DNA of 10,339 nucleotides from Clostridiaceae bacterium (GTDB lineage Bacteria; Bacillota; Clostridia; Oscillospirales; Acutalibacteraceae): contig JAEDGF010000063.1 of NCBI GenBank assembly GCA_016297645.1, positions 1-10,339 of the forward strand, written 5' to 3'. The stretch's first letter is position 1; each line of letters starts with the position of its first letter. Of this stretch, positions 1-6,426 are shown in pieces. A model generated the notes under the pieces. That model made no database searches. It was not told where the DNA came from and was given only the letters and a program-made list of their open reading frames with translations. Position numbers and translations under genes: made by a program.

Positions 1-67
1 TTTGCGGTGGTAACGGAGGTTAAGAGTGCTGAAATTTTGCCGACCGTCCCCCTAAGGTTACTGAAAT
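1..67. other. left-edge non-coding stretch, probably a leader read leftward
   Basis: No gene is recognised here. The stretch lies just downstream of a leftward promoter (68-96), so it is probably the 5' untranslated leader or the start of an RNA gene on the - strand that continues beyond the window. The - strand has a purine run (AGGGGGA, about 49-55) but no ATG follows it inside the window. One + strand frame is open from base 1 to a TGA at 97-99, but it shows no family motif. Confidence 0.35.
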
Positions 68-96
68 ATATTAGCAAACTATCCCCGGTTTGTCAA
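68..96 (-). promoter_or_regulatory. leftward sigma-A-type promoter
   Basis: Read on the - strand, a perfect -35 TTGACA (96 down to 91) is followed after exactly 17 bases by TAATAT (73 down to 68), one of the better -10 matches in the window. Transcription would start near base 61 and leave the window to the left. It is divergent from the promoter at 127-155. The gene it serves is not visible. Confidence rests on hexamer match and spacing only. Confidence 0.6.
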
Positions 97-126
97 TGAT
101 TTTATATATTCTTTTAAAGGCTCGTA

Positions 127-155
127 TTGTAAAATGAAGTCTGCTGTGATACAAT
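127..155 (+). promoter_or_regulatory. sigma-A-type promoter with extended -10 for the PPC protein operon
   Basis: TTGTAA (127-132) and TACAAT (150-155) are separated by 17 bases. A TG one base upstream of the -10 (147-148) makes it an extended -10. The start of transcription should be near 162. This lies downstream of an in-frame ATG at 134, so it supports translation starting at 200. A weaker alternative pair, TTGTCA (90-95) and TTTAAA (113-118), also has 17-base spacing but overlaps the divergent promoter. Confidence 0.6.
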
Positions 156-199
156 GGTCACGGACGGAAAGTCGAAAATATGAAAAGGGAGATATCGGA

Positions 200-2173
200 A
201 TGAAATCATCGGCAAACGCAATACTGTCGGTTCTTCTCAGTGTATGTATACTTTTCGGCGCCGTTAAGTATGTTTCGGCGGAGATATTGACGGGGGAAGC
301 CGATCGGTCAACGGAGAAAAGTGATGTTCCCGGCAGTATCGGCTCGGAAAACAGTGCTGCCGGCAAAAGTACCGACGGGGAGTTTTCCTTATCCGAAAAT
401 ACAAAAAACAGCTTTTTGCCGGGTATCGAAAAGGACGAAAAAACTCCGAAAAACGCGTCTGTTAACGCGTCGGTAAAAACCGTTGCTGCCGCCGAAAACG
501 GAAACGACGATGCCGAAAACAAAAAAAACGGTACTGAGAGCGTAAAAATTCCGGTGAAAAGTAAAAGCGCCGAATACTATTCTCTTGCCGAACACTCGGA
601 GGAGGACGCGTTATTTGACGATTTCGACTATACGAAACAGTTTTACACCGCTGCCGATACCGCCGCGTACATACTTCGCACAAACGGACGCGGAATGATA
701 TCGGTAAAAATATCTCACGATAAACTGTCCGGCGGAGCATACAAGGTTCTGCTTTATATGCAGTATTCTCCGAACGGCGATGGCAAAAGCTACGACTGGC
801 GGCTTATAAACGAGCTTAACACGACTGCGGCGGGCGGCGTGTTTAAAACACCCGGAATAGGTGTAGGCTCCGGAAAATTCAAGGCGGTCGTCAAGTGCTT
901 TAACTCGGCTGTCCCAGACAAGGCGTACACAGTGCGTTTCTCGTTCTCCGCCCGTTCCGACTGCGAGGTCGAGTATAACGATACTGCCGCGAGATACAAC
1001 GAGATATTCCCGGGCAAAACGATATACGGCAGTGCTTCTTACCTGACCGACAGTAAAGACTGCGACTGGTATATGTTCCGTGTGTATGGCAAAGAAGCGG
1101 TCATGCTCACCTTTGAGCATGAAACGAAAGACACTCCCACCGTGTGCTGGAAAATAACCGTTTACGATATTAACGGAAACGAAATATATTCCGAAAACTC
1201 CTATTTTTCGTCGAAAACAAGAAATTCCGGGAGAATAGGCGTTGAGAAGGGCTGCTATTTCATCAAGGTCGAAAACAGGGTGTACTATGATGCTTTCTAT
1301 TCGCTTACCGTACGCAGAATGACGGATCTTCCGTACGAGTCCGAGTATAACGATACACGCGAATGCGCTAATGCCGTTACTCTCGGTGTCCCCGTTTCGG
1401 GCGAGTTGAGCGAGCGTTTTTCGGGCAGCGATAAAGACTGGTATAAATTCACCGTTGAAAAAGACGGCTGCTGCACATTCTCTTTCTCACATAAGTGCGA
1501 CACGGACGAGATAACGCGAGTAAGGGACGGCGGCATACCCAAGAGCGGCTGGCGGATAACCGTTTACGCTTCGTCGGGTGAAACCGTTTACAGTGCGGTT
1601 TCGGCATGGCACGAGGAATCGACTGCCGTATCTCCCGACATCGGACTTGCGCCGGGGGATTACTATGTTCTTGTTGACAGCGACGGACTGTACCACAGTG
1701 CGAACCCGTACACACTGGCGGTGGATTTCACTGGCGCCTCCTCATGGGAACACGAGCCGAACAACTCGCCGTCGGCGGCGGACACTCTTGTTCCGTATAC
1801 CCCGATAAATGCGTCCCTTTCTTCGTTTGAAGCGGGTTATGATACCGACTGGTTCTCGTTCACCGTTACCGAAAAGTCGCTTGTAACCGTGCAGCTCGAC
1901 CATGAGCTGTTCCATGATGCCGGCAGTTATTTTACGCTCGGCATTTACGACAGCAAAATGAACAAAGCGGAGCTTACGGACGAAAAAGGGCAGCCGCTTC
2001 TCGACAGCTCGCTTCGTCCCGTGTACAGTGTTTCGTCATTCGGCAATCAAAAGAGTACCTACGCAAACAGCATTCTTAAACCGGGAACATACTATGTCAG
2101 AGTTATTCCCGGAACAAAATACAATACTATGCGTTATTCGCTGACGCTTATCTTATCGGAGGGGCAAAAATGA
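200..2173 (+). CDS. secreted protein with repeated PPC-like beta-sandwich domains
   Basis: This is a 657-residue exported protein of unknown role. Start 200 has a GGGAG ribosome site (187-191, 8-base spacing) and begins a clear signal peptide: basic MKSSAN, hydrophobic residues 8-22, and a likely cleavage site after V-S-A27. Residues 30-140 are low in hydrophobics and rich in Ser, Lys, Glu and Asn, so probably a disordered linker. A beta-rich domain spans about 145-252. Three related units follow at about 257-373, 379-510 and 516-652. Each opens with E-x-E-(Y/P)-N-(D/N) and carries a D-x-D-W-(Y/F)-x-F signature (287-293, 411-417, 548-554). This pattern is typical of bacterial pre-peptidase C-terminal (PPC) domains, which usually accompany secreted enzymes and are thought to aid binding or folding. 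No protease or other catalytic domain, LPxTG motif or C-terminal membrane anchor is visible, so the protein is probably released or bound non-covalently. Repeats 1 and 2 share an identical 15-base stretch (970-984 and 1342-1356), consistent with internal duplication. The stop overlaps the next start as ATGA. Domain naming is from motif recognition only. Confidence 0.8.
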   Translation: MKSSANAILSVLLSVCILFGAVKYVSAEILTGEADRSTEKSDVPGSIGSENSAAGKSTDGEFSLSENTKNSFLPGIEKDEKTPKNASVNASVKTVAAAENGNDDAENKKNGTESVKIPVKSKSAEYYSLAEHSEEDALFDDFDYTKQFYTAADTAAYILRTNGRGMISVKISHDKLSGGAYKVLLYMQYSPNGDGKSYDWRLINELNTTAAGGVFKTPGIGVGSGKFKAVVKCFNSAVPDKAYTVRFSFSARSDCEVEYNDTAARYNEIFPGKTIYGSASYLTDSKDCDWYMFRVYGKEAVMLTFEHETKDTPTVCWKITVYDINGNEIYSENSYFSSKTRNSGRIGVEKGCYFIKVENRVYYDAFYSLTVRRMTDLPYESEYNDTRECANAVTLGVPVSGELSERFSGSDKDWYKFTVEKDGCCTFSFSHKCDTDEITRVRDGGIPKSGWRITVYASSGETVYSAVSAWHEESTAVSPDIGLAPGDYYVLVDSDGLYHSANPYTLAVDFTGASSWEHEPNNSPSAADTLVPYTPINASLSSFEAGYDTDWFSFTVTEKSLVTVQLDHELFHDAGSYFTLGIYDSKMNKAELTDEKGQPLLDSSLRPVYSVSSFGNQKSTYANSILKPGTYYVRVIPGTKYNTMRYSLTLILSEGQK

Positions 2174-3027
2174 AATACTCGGTCAGTTCTTACAGCTTTT
2201 CCCAGCTTATATCCGCAGGAGTAAAGACGGAAGCAGAGCTTATCCCTCTTGCCAAAGAAATGGGCTTTGACGGAATAGAGTTCGCTGAAATACACACTCC
2301 CGAATGGCTTTCAAAGGCTGAATACGCCGCGTTCCTCAAATCGGAAGCGGAAAAACACGATATTGCAATAGTCGCTTACTGCATCGGCTCCGATCTGCTC
2401 AAAGGCGAGAGTGAGATCGAGCGGTTAAAGGGAGAAGTCGATATCTGCGAAGCATTGGGCAGCCCGCTCATGCGTCATGACGCTTCGTGGGGCTACGAGA
2501 AGGAGACGCGCTCGAACAGGGGCTTTAACAATGCGCTGCCCGTAATTGCGGACGCCTACCGCAAGGTTACGGAATATGCCAAAACAAAGGGAATAAGAAC
2601 AGCTATTGAAAATCACGGCTTCTTCTGCCAGGATTCCGACAGGGTAGAAGCGATAATCAACAGCGTACATGACGACAATTTCGGCGCGCTTCTCGACATA
2701 GGCAACTTTATGTGCGCGGACGAGGACCCCGTAAAGGCGGTGGGCAATATAGCGCCGTATGCTTTCCATGTCCATGCCAAGGACTTCCATTTTAAGCCCG
2801 GAACGGGATTTGTTCCGTCCGACGGATTTTTCATGACGCGCGGAGGAAATTACCTGAGAGGTGCGATTATCGGACACGGCGATGTCCCCGTTCTGCAATG
2901 CCTGCGCGTTATTAAAAATGCGGGCTATAACGGTTACATCACCGTTGAATTTGAGGGCATGGAGGACTGTCTTAAAGGAATAAAGAGCGGACTTAACACC
3001 CTCAAAAGGATAGAAGAAATTTTATGA
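2170..3027 (+). CDS. sugar phosphate isomerase/epimerase-like TIM-barrel protein
   Basis: This 285-residue cytoplasmic protein belongs to the xylose isomerase-like TIM-barrel (AP endonuclease 2) superfamily. Members are metal-dependent isomerases, epimerases or dehydratases of sugars, inositols and related compounds. The recognisable strand ends are GFDGIEFAEIH (32-42), AIENHG (145-150), LLDIGN (174-179), HVHAKD (200-205), GHGDV (235-239) and ITVEFEG (257-263). By family comparison, E147, D176, H202 and E260 are the likely metal ligands and all are present. Length is normal for the family. The start has an excellent ribosome site (GGAGGGG, 2158-2164, 5-base spacing) and overlaps the upstream stop by four bases, so translation is probably coupled. 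The stop in turn overlaps the tadA start. No signal peptide is seen. The substrate cannot be read from the sequence: a sugar phosphate, inosose or hydroxypyruvate are all possible in this family. Confidence 0.85.
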   Translation: MKYSVSSYSFSQLISAGVKTEAELIPLAKEMGFDGIEFAEIHTPEWLSKAEYAAFLKSEAEKHDIAIVAYCIGSDLLKGESEIERLKGEVDICEALGSPLMRHDASWGYEKETRSNRGFNNALPVIADAYRKVTEYAKTKGIRTAIENHGFFCQDSDRVEAIINSVHDDNFGALLDIGNFMCADEDPVKAVGNIAPYAFHVHAKDFHFKPGTGFVPSDGFFMTRGGNYLRGAIIGHGDVPVLQCLRVIKNAGYNGYITVEFEGMEDCLKGIKSGLNTLKRIEEIL

Positions 3028-3491
3028 CAGCCGAGCAGAAAGCAGCATTTATGGGGGAGGCTCTGCGCCTTGCAAGAGAGGCGTTCGATGACGGAGAAGC
3101 CCCGATAGGCGCGGTGATAGTGCGCGGCGGAGAAGTAATAGCGTCGGGCAGAAATCGGCGCGAAAAAGGGAGGAACGCCCTGTACCACGCGGAGGTTGAA
3201 GCAATCGACAACGCCTGCAAAAAGCTCGGCGGCTGGCGGCTGCCGGGGTGCAGTATGTTCGTGACGCTTGAACCGTGTCCGATGTGCGCCGGAGCGATAA
3301 TAAATTCCCGTATCGAAAGCGTTTATTTCGGCGCGTACGACAAAAAAGCAGGCTCTGTCGGGAGTCTTGTGAATTTGTTTGAGCTTGACTACAACCACAA
3401 ACCGTACTTCGAGGGCGGGATCGAGAGCGAAAGGTGCGCAGGAATTCTTTCGGAGTTCTTTTCTTCGCTTCGGGCAAAGAAAAAGATGTAG
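3024..3491 (+). CDS. tadA: tRNA-specific adenosine deaminase TadA
   Basis: TadA is the zinc enzyme that deaminates A34 to inosine in the wobble position of tRNA-Arg(ACG), letting one tRNA read several CGN codons. The 155-residue length is normal. The cytidine deaminase-fold zinc motif is complete: H-A-E at 55-57 (H55 ligand, E57 proton shuttle) and P-C-P-M-C at 84-88 (C85 and C88 ligands), followed by AGAIINSRI. The C-terminal region NLFELDYNHKP and GILSEFF also match TadA rather than other deaminases. The start lies in an ATGA overlap with the upstream gene. AAAAGGA (3004-3010) is a rather distant ribosome site, so reinitiation is likely. Other nucleoside or guanine deaminases share the zinc motif, but the flanking sequence favours TadA. 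There is no evident functional link to the two genes upstream, and no clear terminator follows. Confidence 0.93.
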   Translation: MTAEQKAAFMGEALRLAREAFDDGEAPIGAVIVRGGEVIASGRNRREKGRNALYHAEVEAIDNACKKLGGWRLPGCSMFVTLEPCPMCAGAIINSRIESVYFGAYDKKAGSVGSLVNLFELDYNHKPYFEGGIESERCAGILSEFFSSLRAKKKM

Positions 3492-3654
3492 ACTGTTTTT
3501 TTTGTCCGCCTGTCCGGCGGTGCGCAGAAGCGAACGGATCCGGTACCGAAAAAATGTTCCGGGCAACACTCTTGTATCATGTCCGTACTCGGCAAAAAAA
3601 CTGTCCGAGTGCAGCGGCAGTTGACGAAATACCGTTTTTAACCGAATTAAACGG
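3492..3654. other. non-coding interval between tadA and the leuS promoter
   Basis: No gene is supported here. The interval contains a T-run (3496-3503) directly after tadA that lacks a convincing preceding hairpin, a small GC hairpin (3506-3510 with 3516-3520) without a following T-run, and a 6-bp hairpin (3587-3592 with 3605-3610) with a 12-base loop. None is a good rho-independent terminator. A 7-bp inverted repeat at its right end is listed separately. Confidence 0.4.
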
Positions 3655-3655
3655 T
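3631..3655. repeat. inverted repeat abutting the leuS -35 element
   Basis: ACCGTTT (3631-3637) and AAACGGT (3649-3655) are perfect reverse complements separated by 11 bases. The right arm touches the first base of the -35 hexamer. The spacing is compatible with a dimeric regulator site, or with a weak hairpin. No regulator is known from this sequence, and chance occurrence is possible in an AT-rich spacer. Confidence 0.25.
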
Positions 3656-3683
3656 TGACACGGCGTTTTTCAAGTGTTATACT
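3655..3683 (+). promoter_or_regulatory. strong sigma-A-type promoter of the leuS T-box operon
   Basis: A perfect -35 TTGACA (3655-3660) and a -10 TATACT (3678-3683) are separated by 17 bases. A TG at 3675-3676 gives an extended -10. Transcription should start near 3690, immediately upstream of the T-box leader. It is the best + strand promoter in the window together with the tRNA promoter. Confidence 0.85.
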
Positions 3684-3689
3684 CAAAAA

Positions 3690-3954
3690 ATAAAGACTGT
3701 GACGGAATTATGCTGTAACGAAGCGCAATCAAGAGAGTCGGCGGTTGGTGTGAGCCGATACGGGCGCGTTACATGCAGACTCACTCCCGAGTTTCGTTTC
3801 CCAACGCCCGAGGGCTTACCGGAGGGGCTTATAAGAAACGGCGTAAAACCTGCGTTAAAGGTTTTGAGCAGGTCGTTTTTAACGGCAAGCAGGGTGGTAC
3901 CGCGGTTATTATTTGCCGTCCCTGAGGTTTTCTCAGGGGCGTTTTGTTATTTTT
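3690..3954 (+). promoter_or_regulatory. T-box riboswitch (tRNA-Leu responsive) upstream of leuS
   Basis: The leader senses uncharged tRNA-Leu and allows transcription into leuS when leucyl-tRNA is scarce. Stem I is visible. TGTAACG (3714-3720) pairs with CGTTACA (3767-3773). An AGAGAG bulge motif lies at 3732-3737. A distal hairpin TCGGC/GCCGA (3738-3742 with 3754-3758) carries the GGTTGGTG-type loop. On the 3' side of stem I the specifier is best read as CTC (3780-3782), a Leu codon, followed by the usual A. The T-box sequence AGGGTGGTACCGCGG is exact at 3891-3905. Its UGGU bulge (3895-3898) would pair with the tRNA 3' end, and the last U suits discriminator A73 of tRNA-Leu. The antiterminator CAGGG/CCCTG (3890-3894 with 3920-3924) competes with the terminator at 3917-3941. 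Specifier placement is by comparison with known T-boxes. Confidence 0.95.
3917..3954 (+). terminator. T-box-controlled rho-independent terminator
   Basis: A 10-bp stem (3917-3926 with 3932-3941, one G-T pair) with a five-base loop is followed by a T-rich tract (3942-3954). Its left arm contains the CCCTG that the antiterminator needs, so the two structures are mutually exclusive, as expected for a T-box. Confidence 0.93.
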
Positions 3955-3973
3955 AACGAAAGGAATTTTCCAA

Positions 3974-6379
3974 ATGAATTACGATTTCAAAAAAGTTGAG
4001 CCTAAATGGCAGAAAAAATGGGAGGACAGCGGCGTTTTTCACGCTGAGGACGGCTCGGACAAAAAGAAGTTCTACGCTCTTGTCGAGTTCCCTTATCCGA
4101 GCGGCGCAGGTATGCATGTGGGGCATATCAAGGCTTATTCCGGACTCGAAGTAGTTTCGCGCAAACGCCGTATGCAAGGGTATAATGTCCTGTTCCCGAT
4201 AGGCTTTGACGCTTACGGACTCCCCACCGAGAACTACGCGATAAAAACAGGCATCCACCCCCGTAAAGTCACCGATATGAATATCGCGCGCTTTTCGAGC
4301 CAGCTGCAGAGAGTCGGTTTTTCTTTTGACTGGACCCGTGTTATAGACACGACTCAGGAGGAATACTATAAGTGGACTCAGTGGATATTCCTTAAAATGT
4401 TTGAAAACGGACTTGCTTTCAGGGACAAGACGCTTGTAAACTACTGCCCCTCCTGTAAGGTCGTTTTGTCCAACGAGGACTCACAGGGCGGCAAGTGCGA
4501 TGTATGCCATTCCGATATTATTCAGAAGTCGAAGGATGTATGGTATCTCCGCATAACCGCATACGCAGACAAGCTCCTCGAAGGACTTAAAGATGTTGAT
4601 TTCCTTCCGAACATCAAGCTCCAGCAGGAAAACTGGATAGGCAAATCGACCGGTGCATTCGTCAACTTCGATGTTAAGGATACCGGCGAAAAGCTCCGCA
4701 TTTATACCACCCGTCCCGACACGCTTTTCGGTGTCACCTTCATGGTAATGGCTCCCGAACACCCCATGCTCGATAAGTATAAGAGCATGATAAAGAATTT
4801 CGGCGCAGTCGAAGAGTACAGAGCGGAATGCGCCAAAAAGACCGAGTTCGAGAGAACGCAGCTCGTAAAGGACAAAACCGGCGTTCGACTTGAAGGTTTT
4901 TCTGCGATAAATCCCGTAAGCGGAAAAGAGATACCTGTTTTCATTTCGGACTATGTAATGATGGGTTACGGCACGGGCGCTATTATGGCAGTTCCGGCGC
5001 ACGACCAGCGTGACTACGATTTCGCAAAGAAGTTCGGCGTTGATATTATCGAGGTCATCAAGGGCGGCGACATCTCGAAGGAGGCGTACACCGGCGATGG
5101 CGAAATGGTCAACTCAGATTTCCTCAACGGACTTAACAAGAAAAAGATATCAATAGAAAAAATGCTCGCTTATCTCGAAGAAAAGGGAACAGGCGAAAAA
5201 GGCGTTCAGTACAAGATGAAGGACTGGGCTTTCAACCGCCAGCGCTACTGGGGCGAACCCATTCCGATAGTATATTGCGACAAGTGCGGAATGGTTCCCG
5301 TTCCCTATGACGAATTGCCCCTTAAACTCCCCAAGGTCGAGAACTTCGCGCCCGGCTCGGACGGCGAAAGCCCCCTTGCAAAAATCGAGTCGTTCGTCAG
5401 CTGCACCTGCCCGAAGTGCGGCGGCAAGGCAAGACGCGAAACCGACACCATGCCTCAGTGGGCGGGCTCGTCATGGTACTTCCTCCGCTATATCGATCCC
5501 CATAACGACAAGGCGTTTGCCGACAAGGAAAAACTCCGCTACTGGGGTCCTGTTGACTGGTACAACGGCGGCATGGAGCACGTGACGCGCCACCTCATCT
5601 ACTCGCGTTTCTGGCACCGCTTCCTCTACGATATAGGCGAAGTGCCCTTTAAGGAGCCTTATGCAAAGAGAACCGCTCAGGGACTTATCCTCGGACCGGA
5701 CGGCGATAAAATGTCAAAATCAAAGGGCAATGTCGTAGACCCCAACGATGTTGTGGACGAGTTCGGCGCAGATGTCCTCAGAACCTATGTCCTCTTTATG
5801 GGCGACTACGAAAAGGCAGCGCCGTGGAGTGAATCCAGCGTTAAGGGTTGTAAGCGTTTTGTAGACCGTGTGTGGAATTTGCAGACAATTCTTACCGATA
5901 AAACGGGCTTCTCGAAGAAACTCGAAAGCTCCTTCCACAAGACAATAAAGAAGGTTTCCGACGATATCGAAAATCTGAAATACAACACTGCCATTGCCGC
6001 TCTCATGACGCTGCTCAACGAAATTTACGATACGGGCGAAATCACGCGCGACGAGCTTCTCGTGTTTATAAAGCTCCTCAATCCCTTTGCTCCTCATGTC
6101 ACCGAGGAGATAAACGAGATAGTTTTCGGCGGCAAAATGCTTGCCGAGAGCGAGTGGCCCGAGTTCGACGAGGACAAATGCGTTGACAGCGAGATCGAAA
6201 TCGCCGTTCAGGTCAACGGAAAAATAAAGGCGAGAATTACCGTGCCTGCCGATTGCGAACAGGCTGACGCAATTGCCGTTTCCAAGGAAAACGAAGCGGT
6301 CAAGGCCGCTGTTGACGGCAAAACAATTGTCAAAGAGCTTTATGTCAAAGGCAGACTTGTCAACATCGTAGTTAAATAA
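3974..6379 (+). CDS. leuS: leucyl-tRNA synthetase
   Basis: LeuS is a cytoplasmic class I synthetase that charges tRNA-Leu with leucine and edits mischarged tRNA. The 801-residue length fits bacterial LeuRS. Start 3974 follows AAAGGA (3959-3964, 9-base spacing). A longer frame beginning at 3944 would put its start inside the terminator's T tract and is unlikely. In order one sees the HIGH-type motif in PYPSGAGMHVGH (40-51), a zinc-knuckle-like C-P-S-C...C-D-V-C (158-178), the CP1 editing domain with TTRPDT (245-250) and AHDQRDYDF (342-350), and a second C-D-K-C...C-P-K-C pair (435-438, 479-482). The catalytic core resumes with GSSWYFLRY (498-506), followed by KMSKS (579-583) and a C-terminal anticodon-binding and LeuRS tail region. 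All catalytic motifs are intact. Expression is under the T-box just upstream. No terminator is seen after the TAA, so downstream genes may share the transcript. Confidence 0.98.
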   Translation: MNYDFKKVEPKWQKKWEDSGVFHAEDGSDKKKFYALVEFPYPSGAGMHVGHIKAYSGLEVVSRKRRMQGYNVLFPIGFDAYGLPTENYAIKTGIHPRKVTDMNIARFSSQLQRVGFSFDWTRVIDTTQEEYYKWTQWIFLKMFENGLAFRDKTLVNYCPSCKVVLSNEDSQGGKCDVCHSDIIQKSKDVWYLRITAYADKLLEGLKDVDFLPNIKLQQENWIGKSTGAFVNFDVKDTGEKLRIYTTRPDTLFGVTFMVMAPEHPMLDKYKSMIKNFGAVEEYRAECAKKTEFERTQLVKDKTGVRLEGFSAINPVSGKEIPVFISDYVMMGYGTGAIMAVPAHDQRDYDFAKKFGVDIIEVIKGGDISKEAYTGDGEMVNSDFLNGLNKKKISIEKMLAYLEEKGTGEKGVQYKMKDWAFNRQRYWGEPIPIVYCDKCGMVPVPYDELPLKLPKVENFAPGSDGESPLAKIESFVSCTCPKCGGKARRETDTMPQWAGSSWYFLRYIDPHNDKAFADKEKLRYWGPVDWYNGGMEHVTRHLIYSRFWHRFLYDIGEVPFKEPYAKRTAQGLILGPDGDKMSKSKGNVVDPNDVVDEFGADVLRTYVLFMGDYEKAAPWSESSVKGCKRFVDRVWNLQTILTDKTGFSKKLESSFHKTIKKVSDDIENLKYNTAIAALMTLLNEIYDTGEITRDELLVFIKLLNPFAPHVTEEINEIVFGGKMLAESEWPEFDEDKCVDSEIEIAVQVNGKIKARITVPADCEQADAIAVSKENEAVKAAVDGKTIVKELYVKGRLVNIVVK

Positions 6380-6408
6380 GGTTTTGTTTTTCTTGCGAAA
6401 TAACAAAA

Positions 6409-6426
6409 AGGAGAGTGAACACGGTG
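6409..6426 (+). promoter_or_regulatory. ribosome binding site that sets the start of the sulfatase-like gene
   Basis: AGGAG (6409-6413) is followed by two in-frame GTG codons. The one at 6415 is only one base away, too close for initiation. The one at 6424 is 10 bases away and is the better start. It places the R-P-N-L-L-F-I beta strand of the sulfatase fold at residues 4-10, as usual for the family. Confidence 0.65.

Noticed and set aside
1..99. C-terminal fragment of a gene in the open + strand frame from base 1
   Set aside because: It has only 32 codons with no motif, and the stretch is overlapped by a near-consensus leftward promoter. An open frame of this length is likely by chance.
134..199. 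Upstream in-frame ATG at 134 as start of the PPC protein
   Set aside because: It lies upstream of the predicted transcription start (about 162), has no ribosome site, and would bury the signal peptide. The ATG at 200 has a good ribosome site.
3490..3520. T-run and GC hairpin after tadA as a terminator
   Set aside because: The T-run precedes the hairpin instead of following it, and on the other strand the run is A. The weak AT-rich stem before the T-run is imperfect and too far from it.
2934..3686. Open frame on the - strand opposite tadA and the leuS promoter
   Set aside because: It runs across the strong leuS promoter and the intact tadA gene and shows no family motif.
3699..3956. Short open frame through the leader of leuS
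   Set aside because: It coincides with the T-box RNA, whose conserved bases explain the sequence. It has no ribosome binding site.
3944..3973. Longer LeuS starting at 3944
   Set aside because: The extra residues are encoded by the terminator T tract and the ribosome binding site. LeuRS proteins normally begin near the MNYDF-type sequence at 3974.
6382..6408. TTTTGTT/AACAAAA hairpin after leuS as a terminator
   Set aside because: The stem is almost all A-T, has no following T-run, and runs into the next ribosome binding site.
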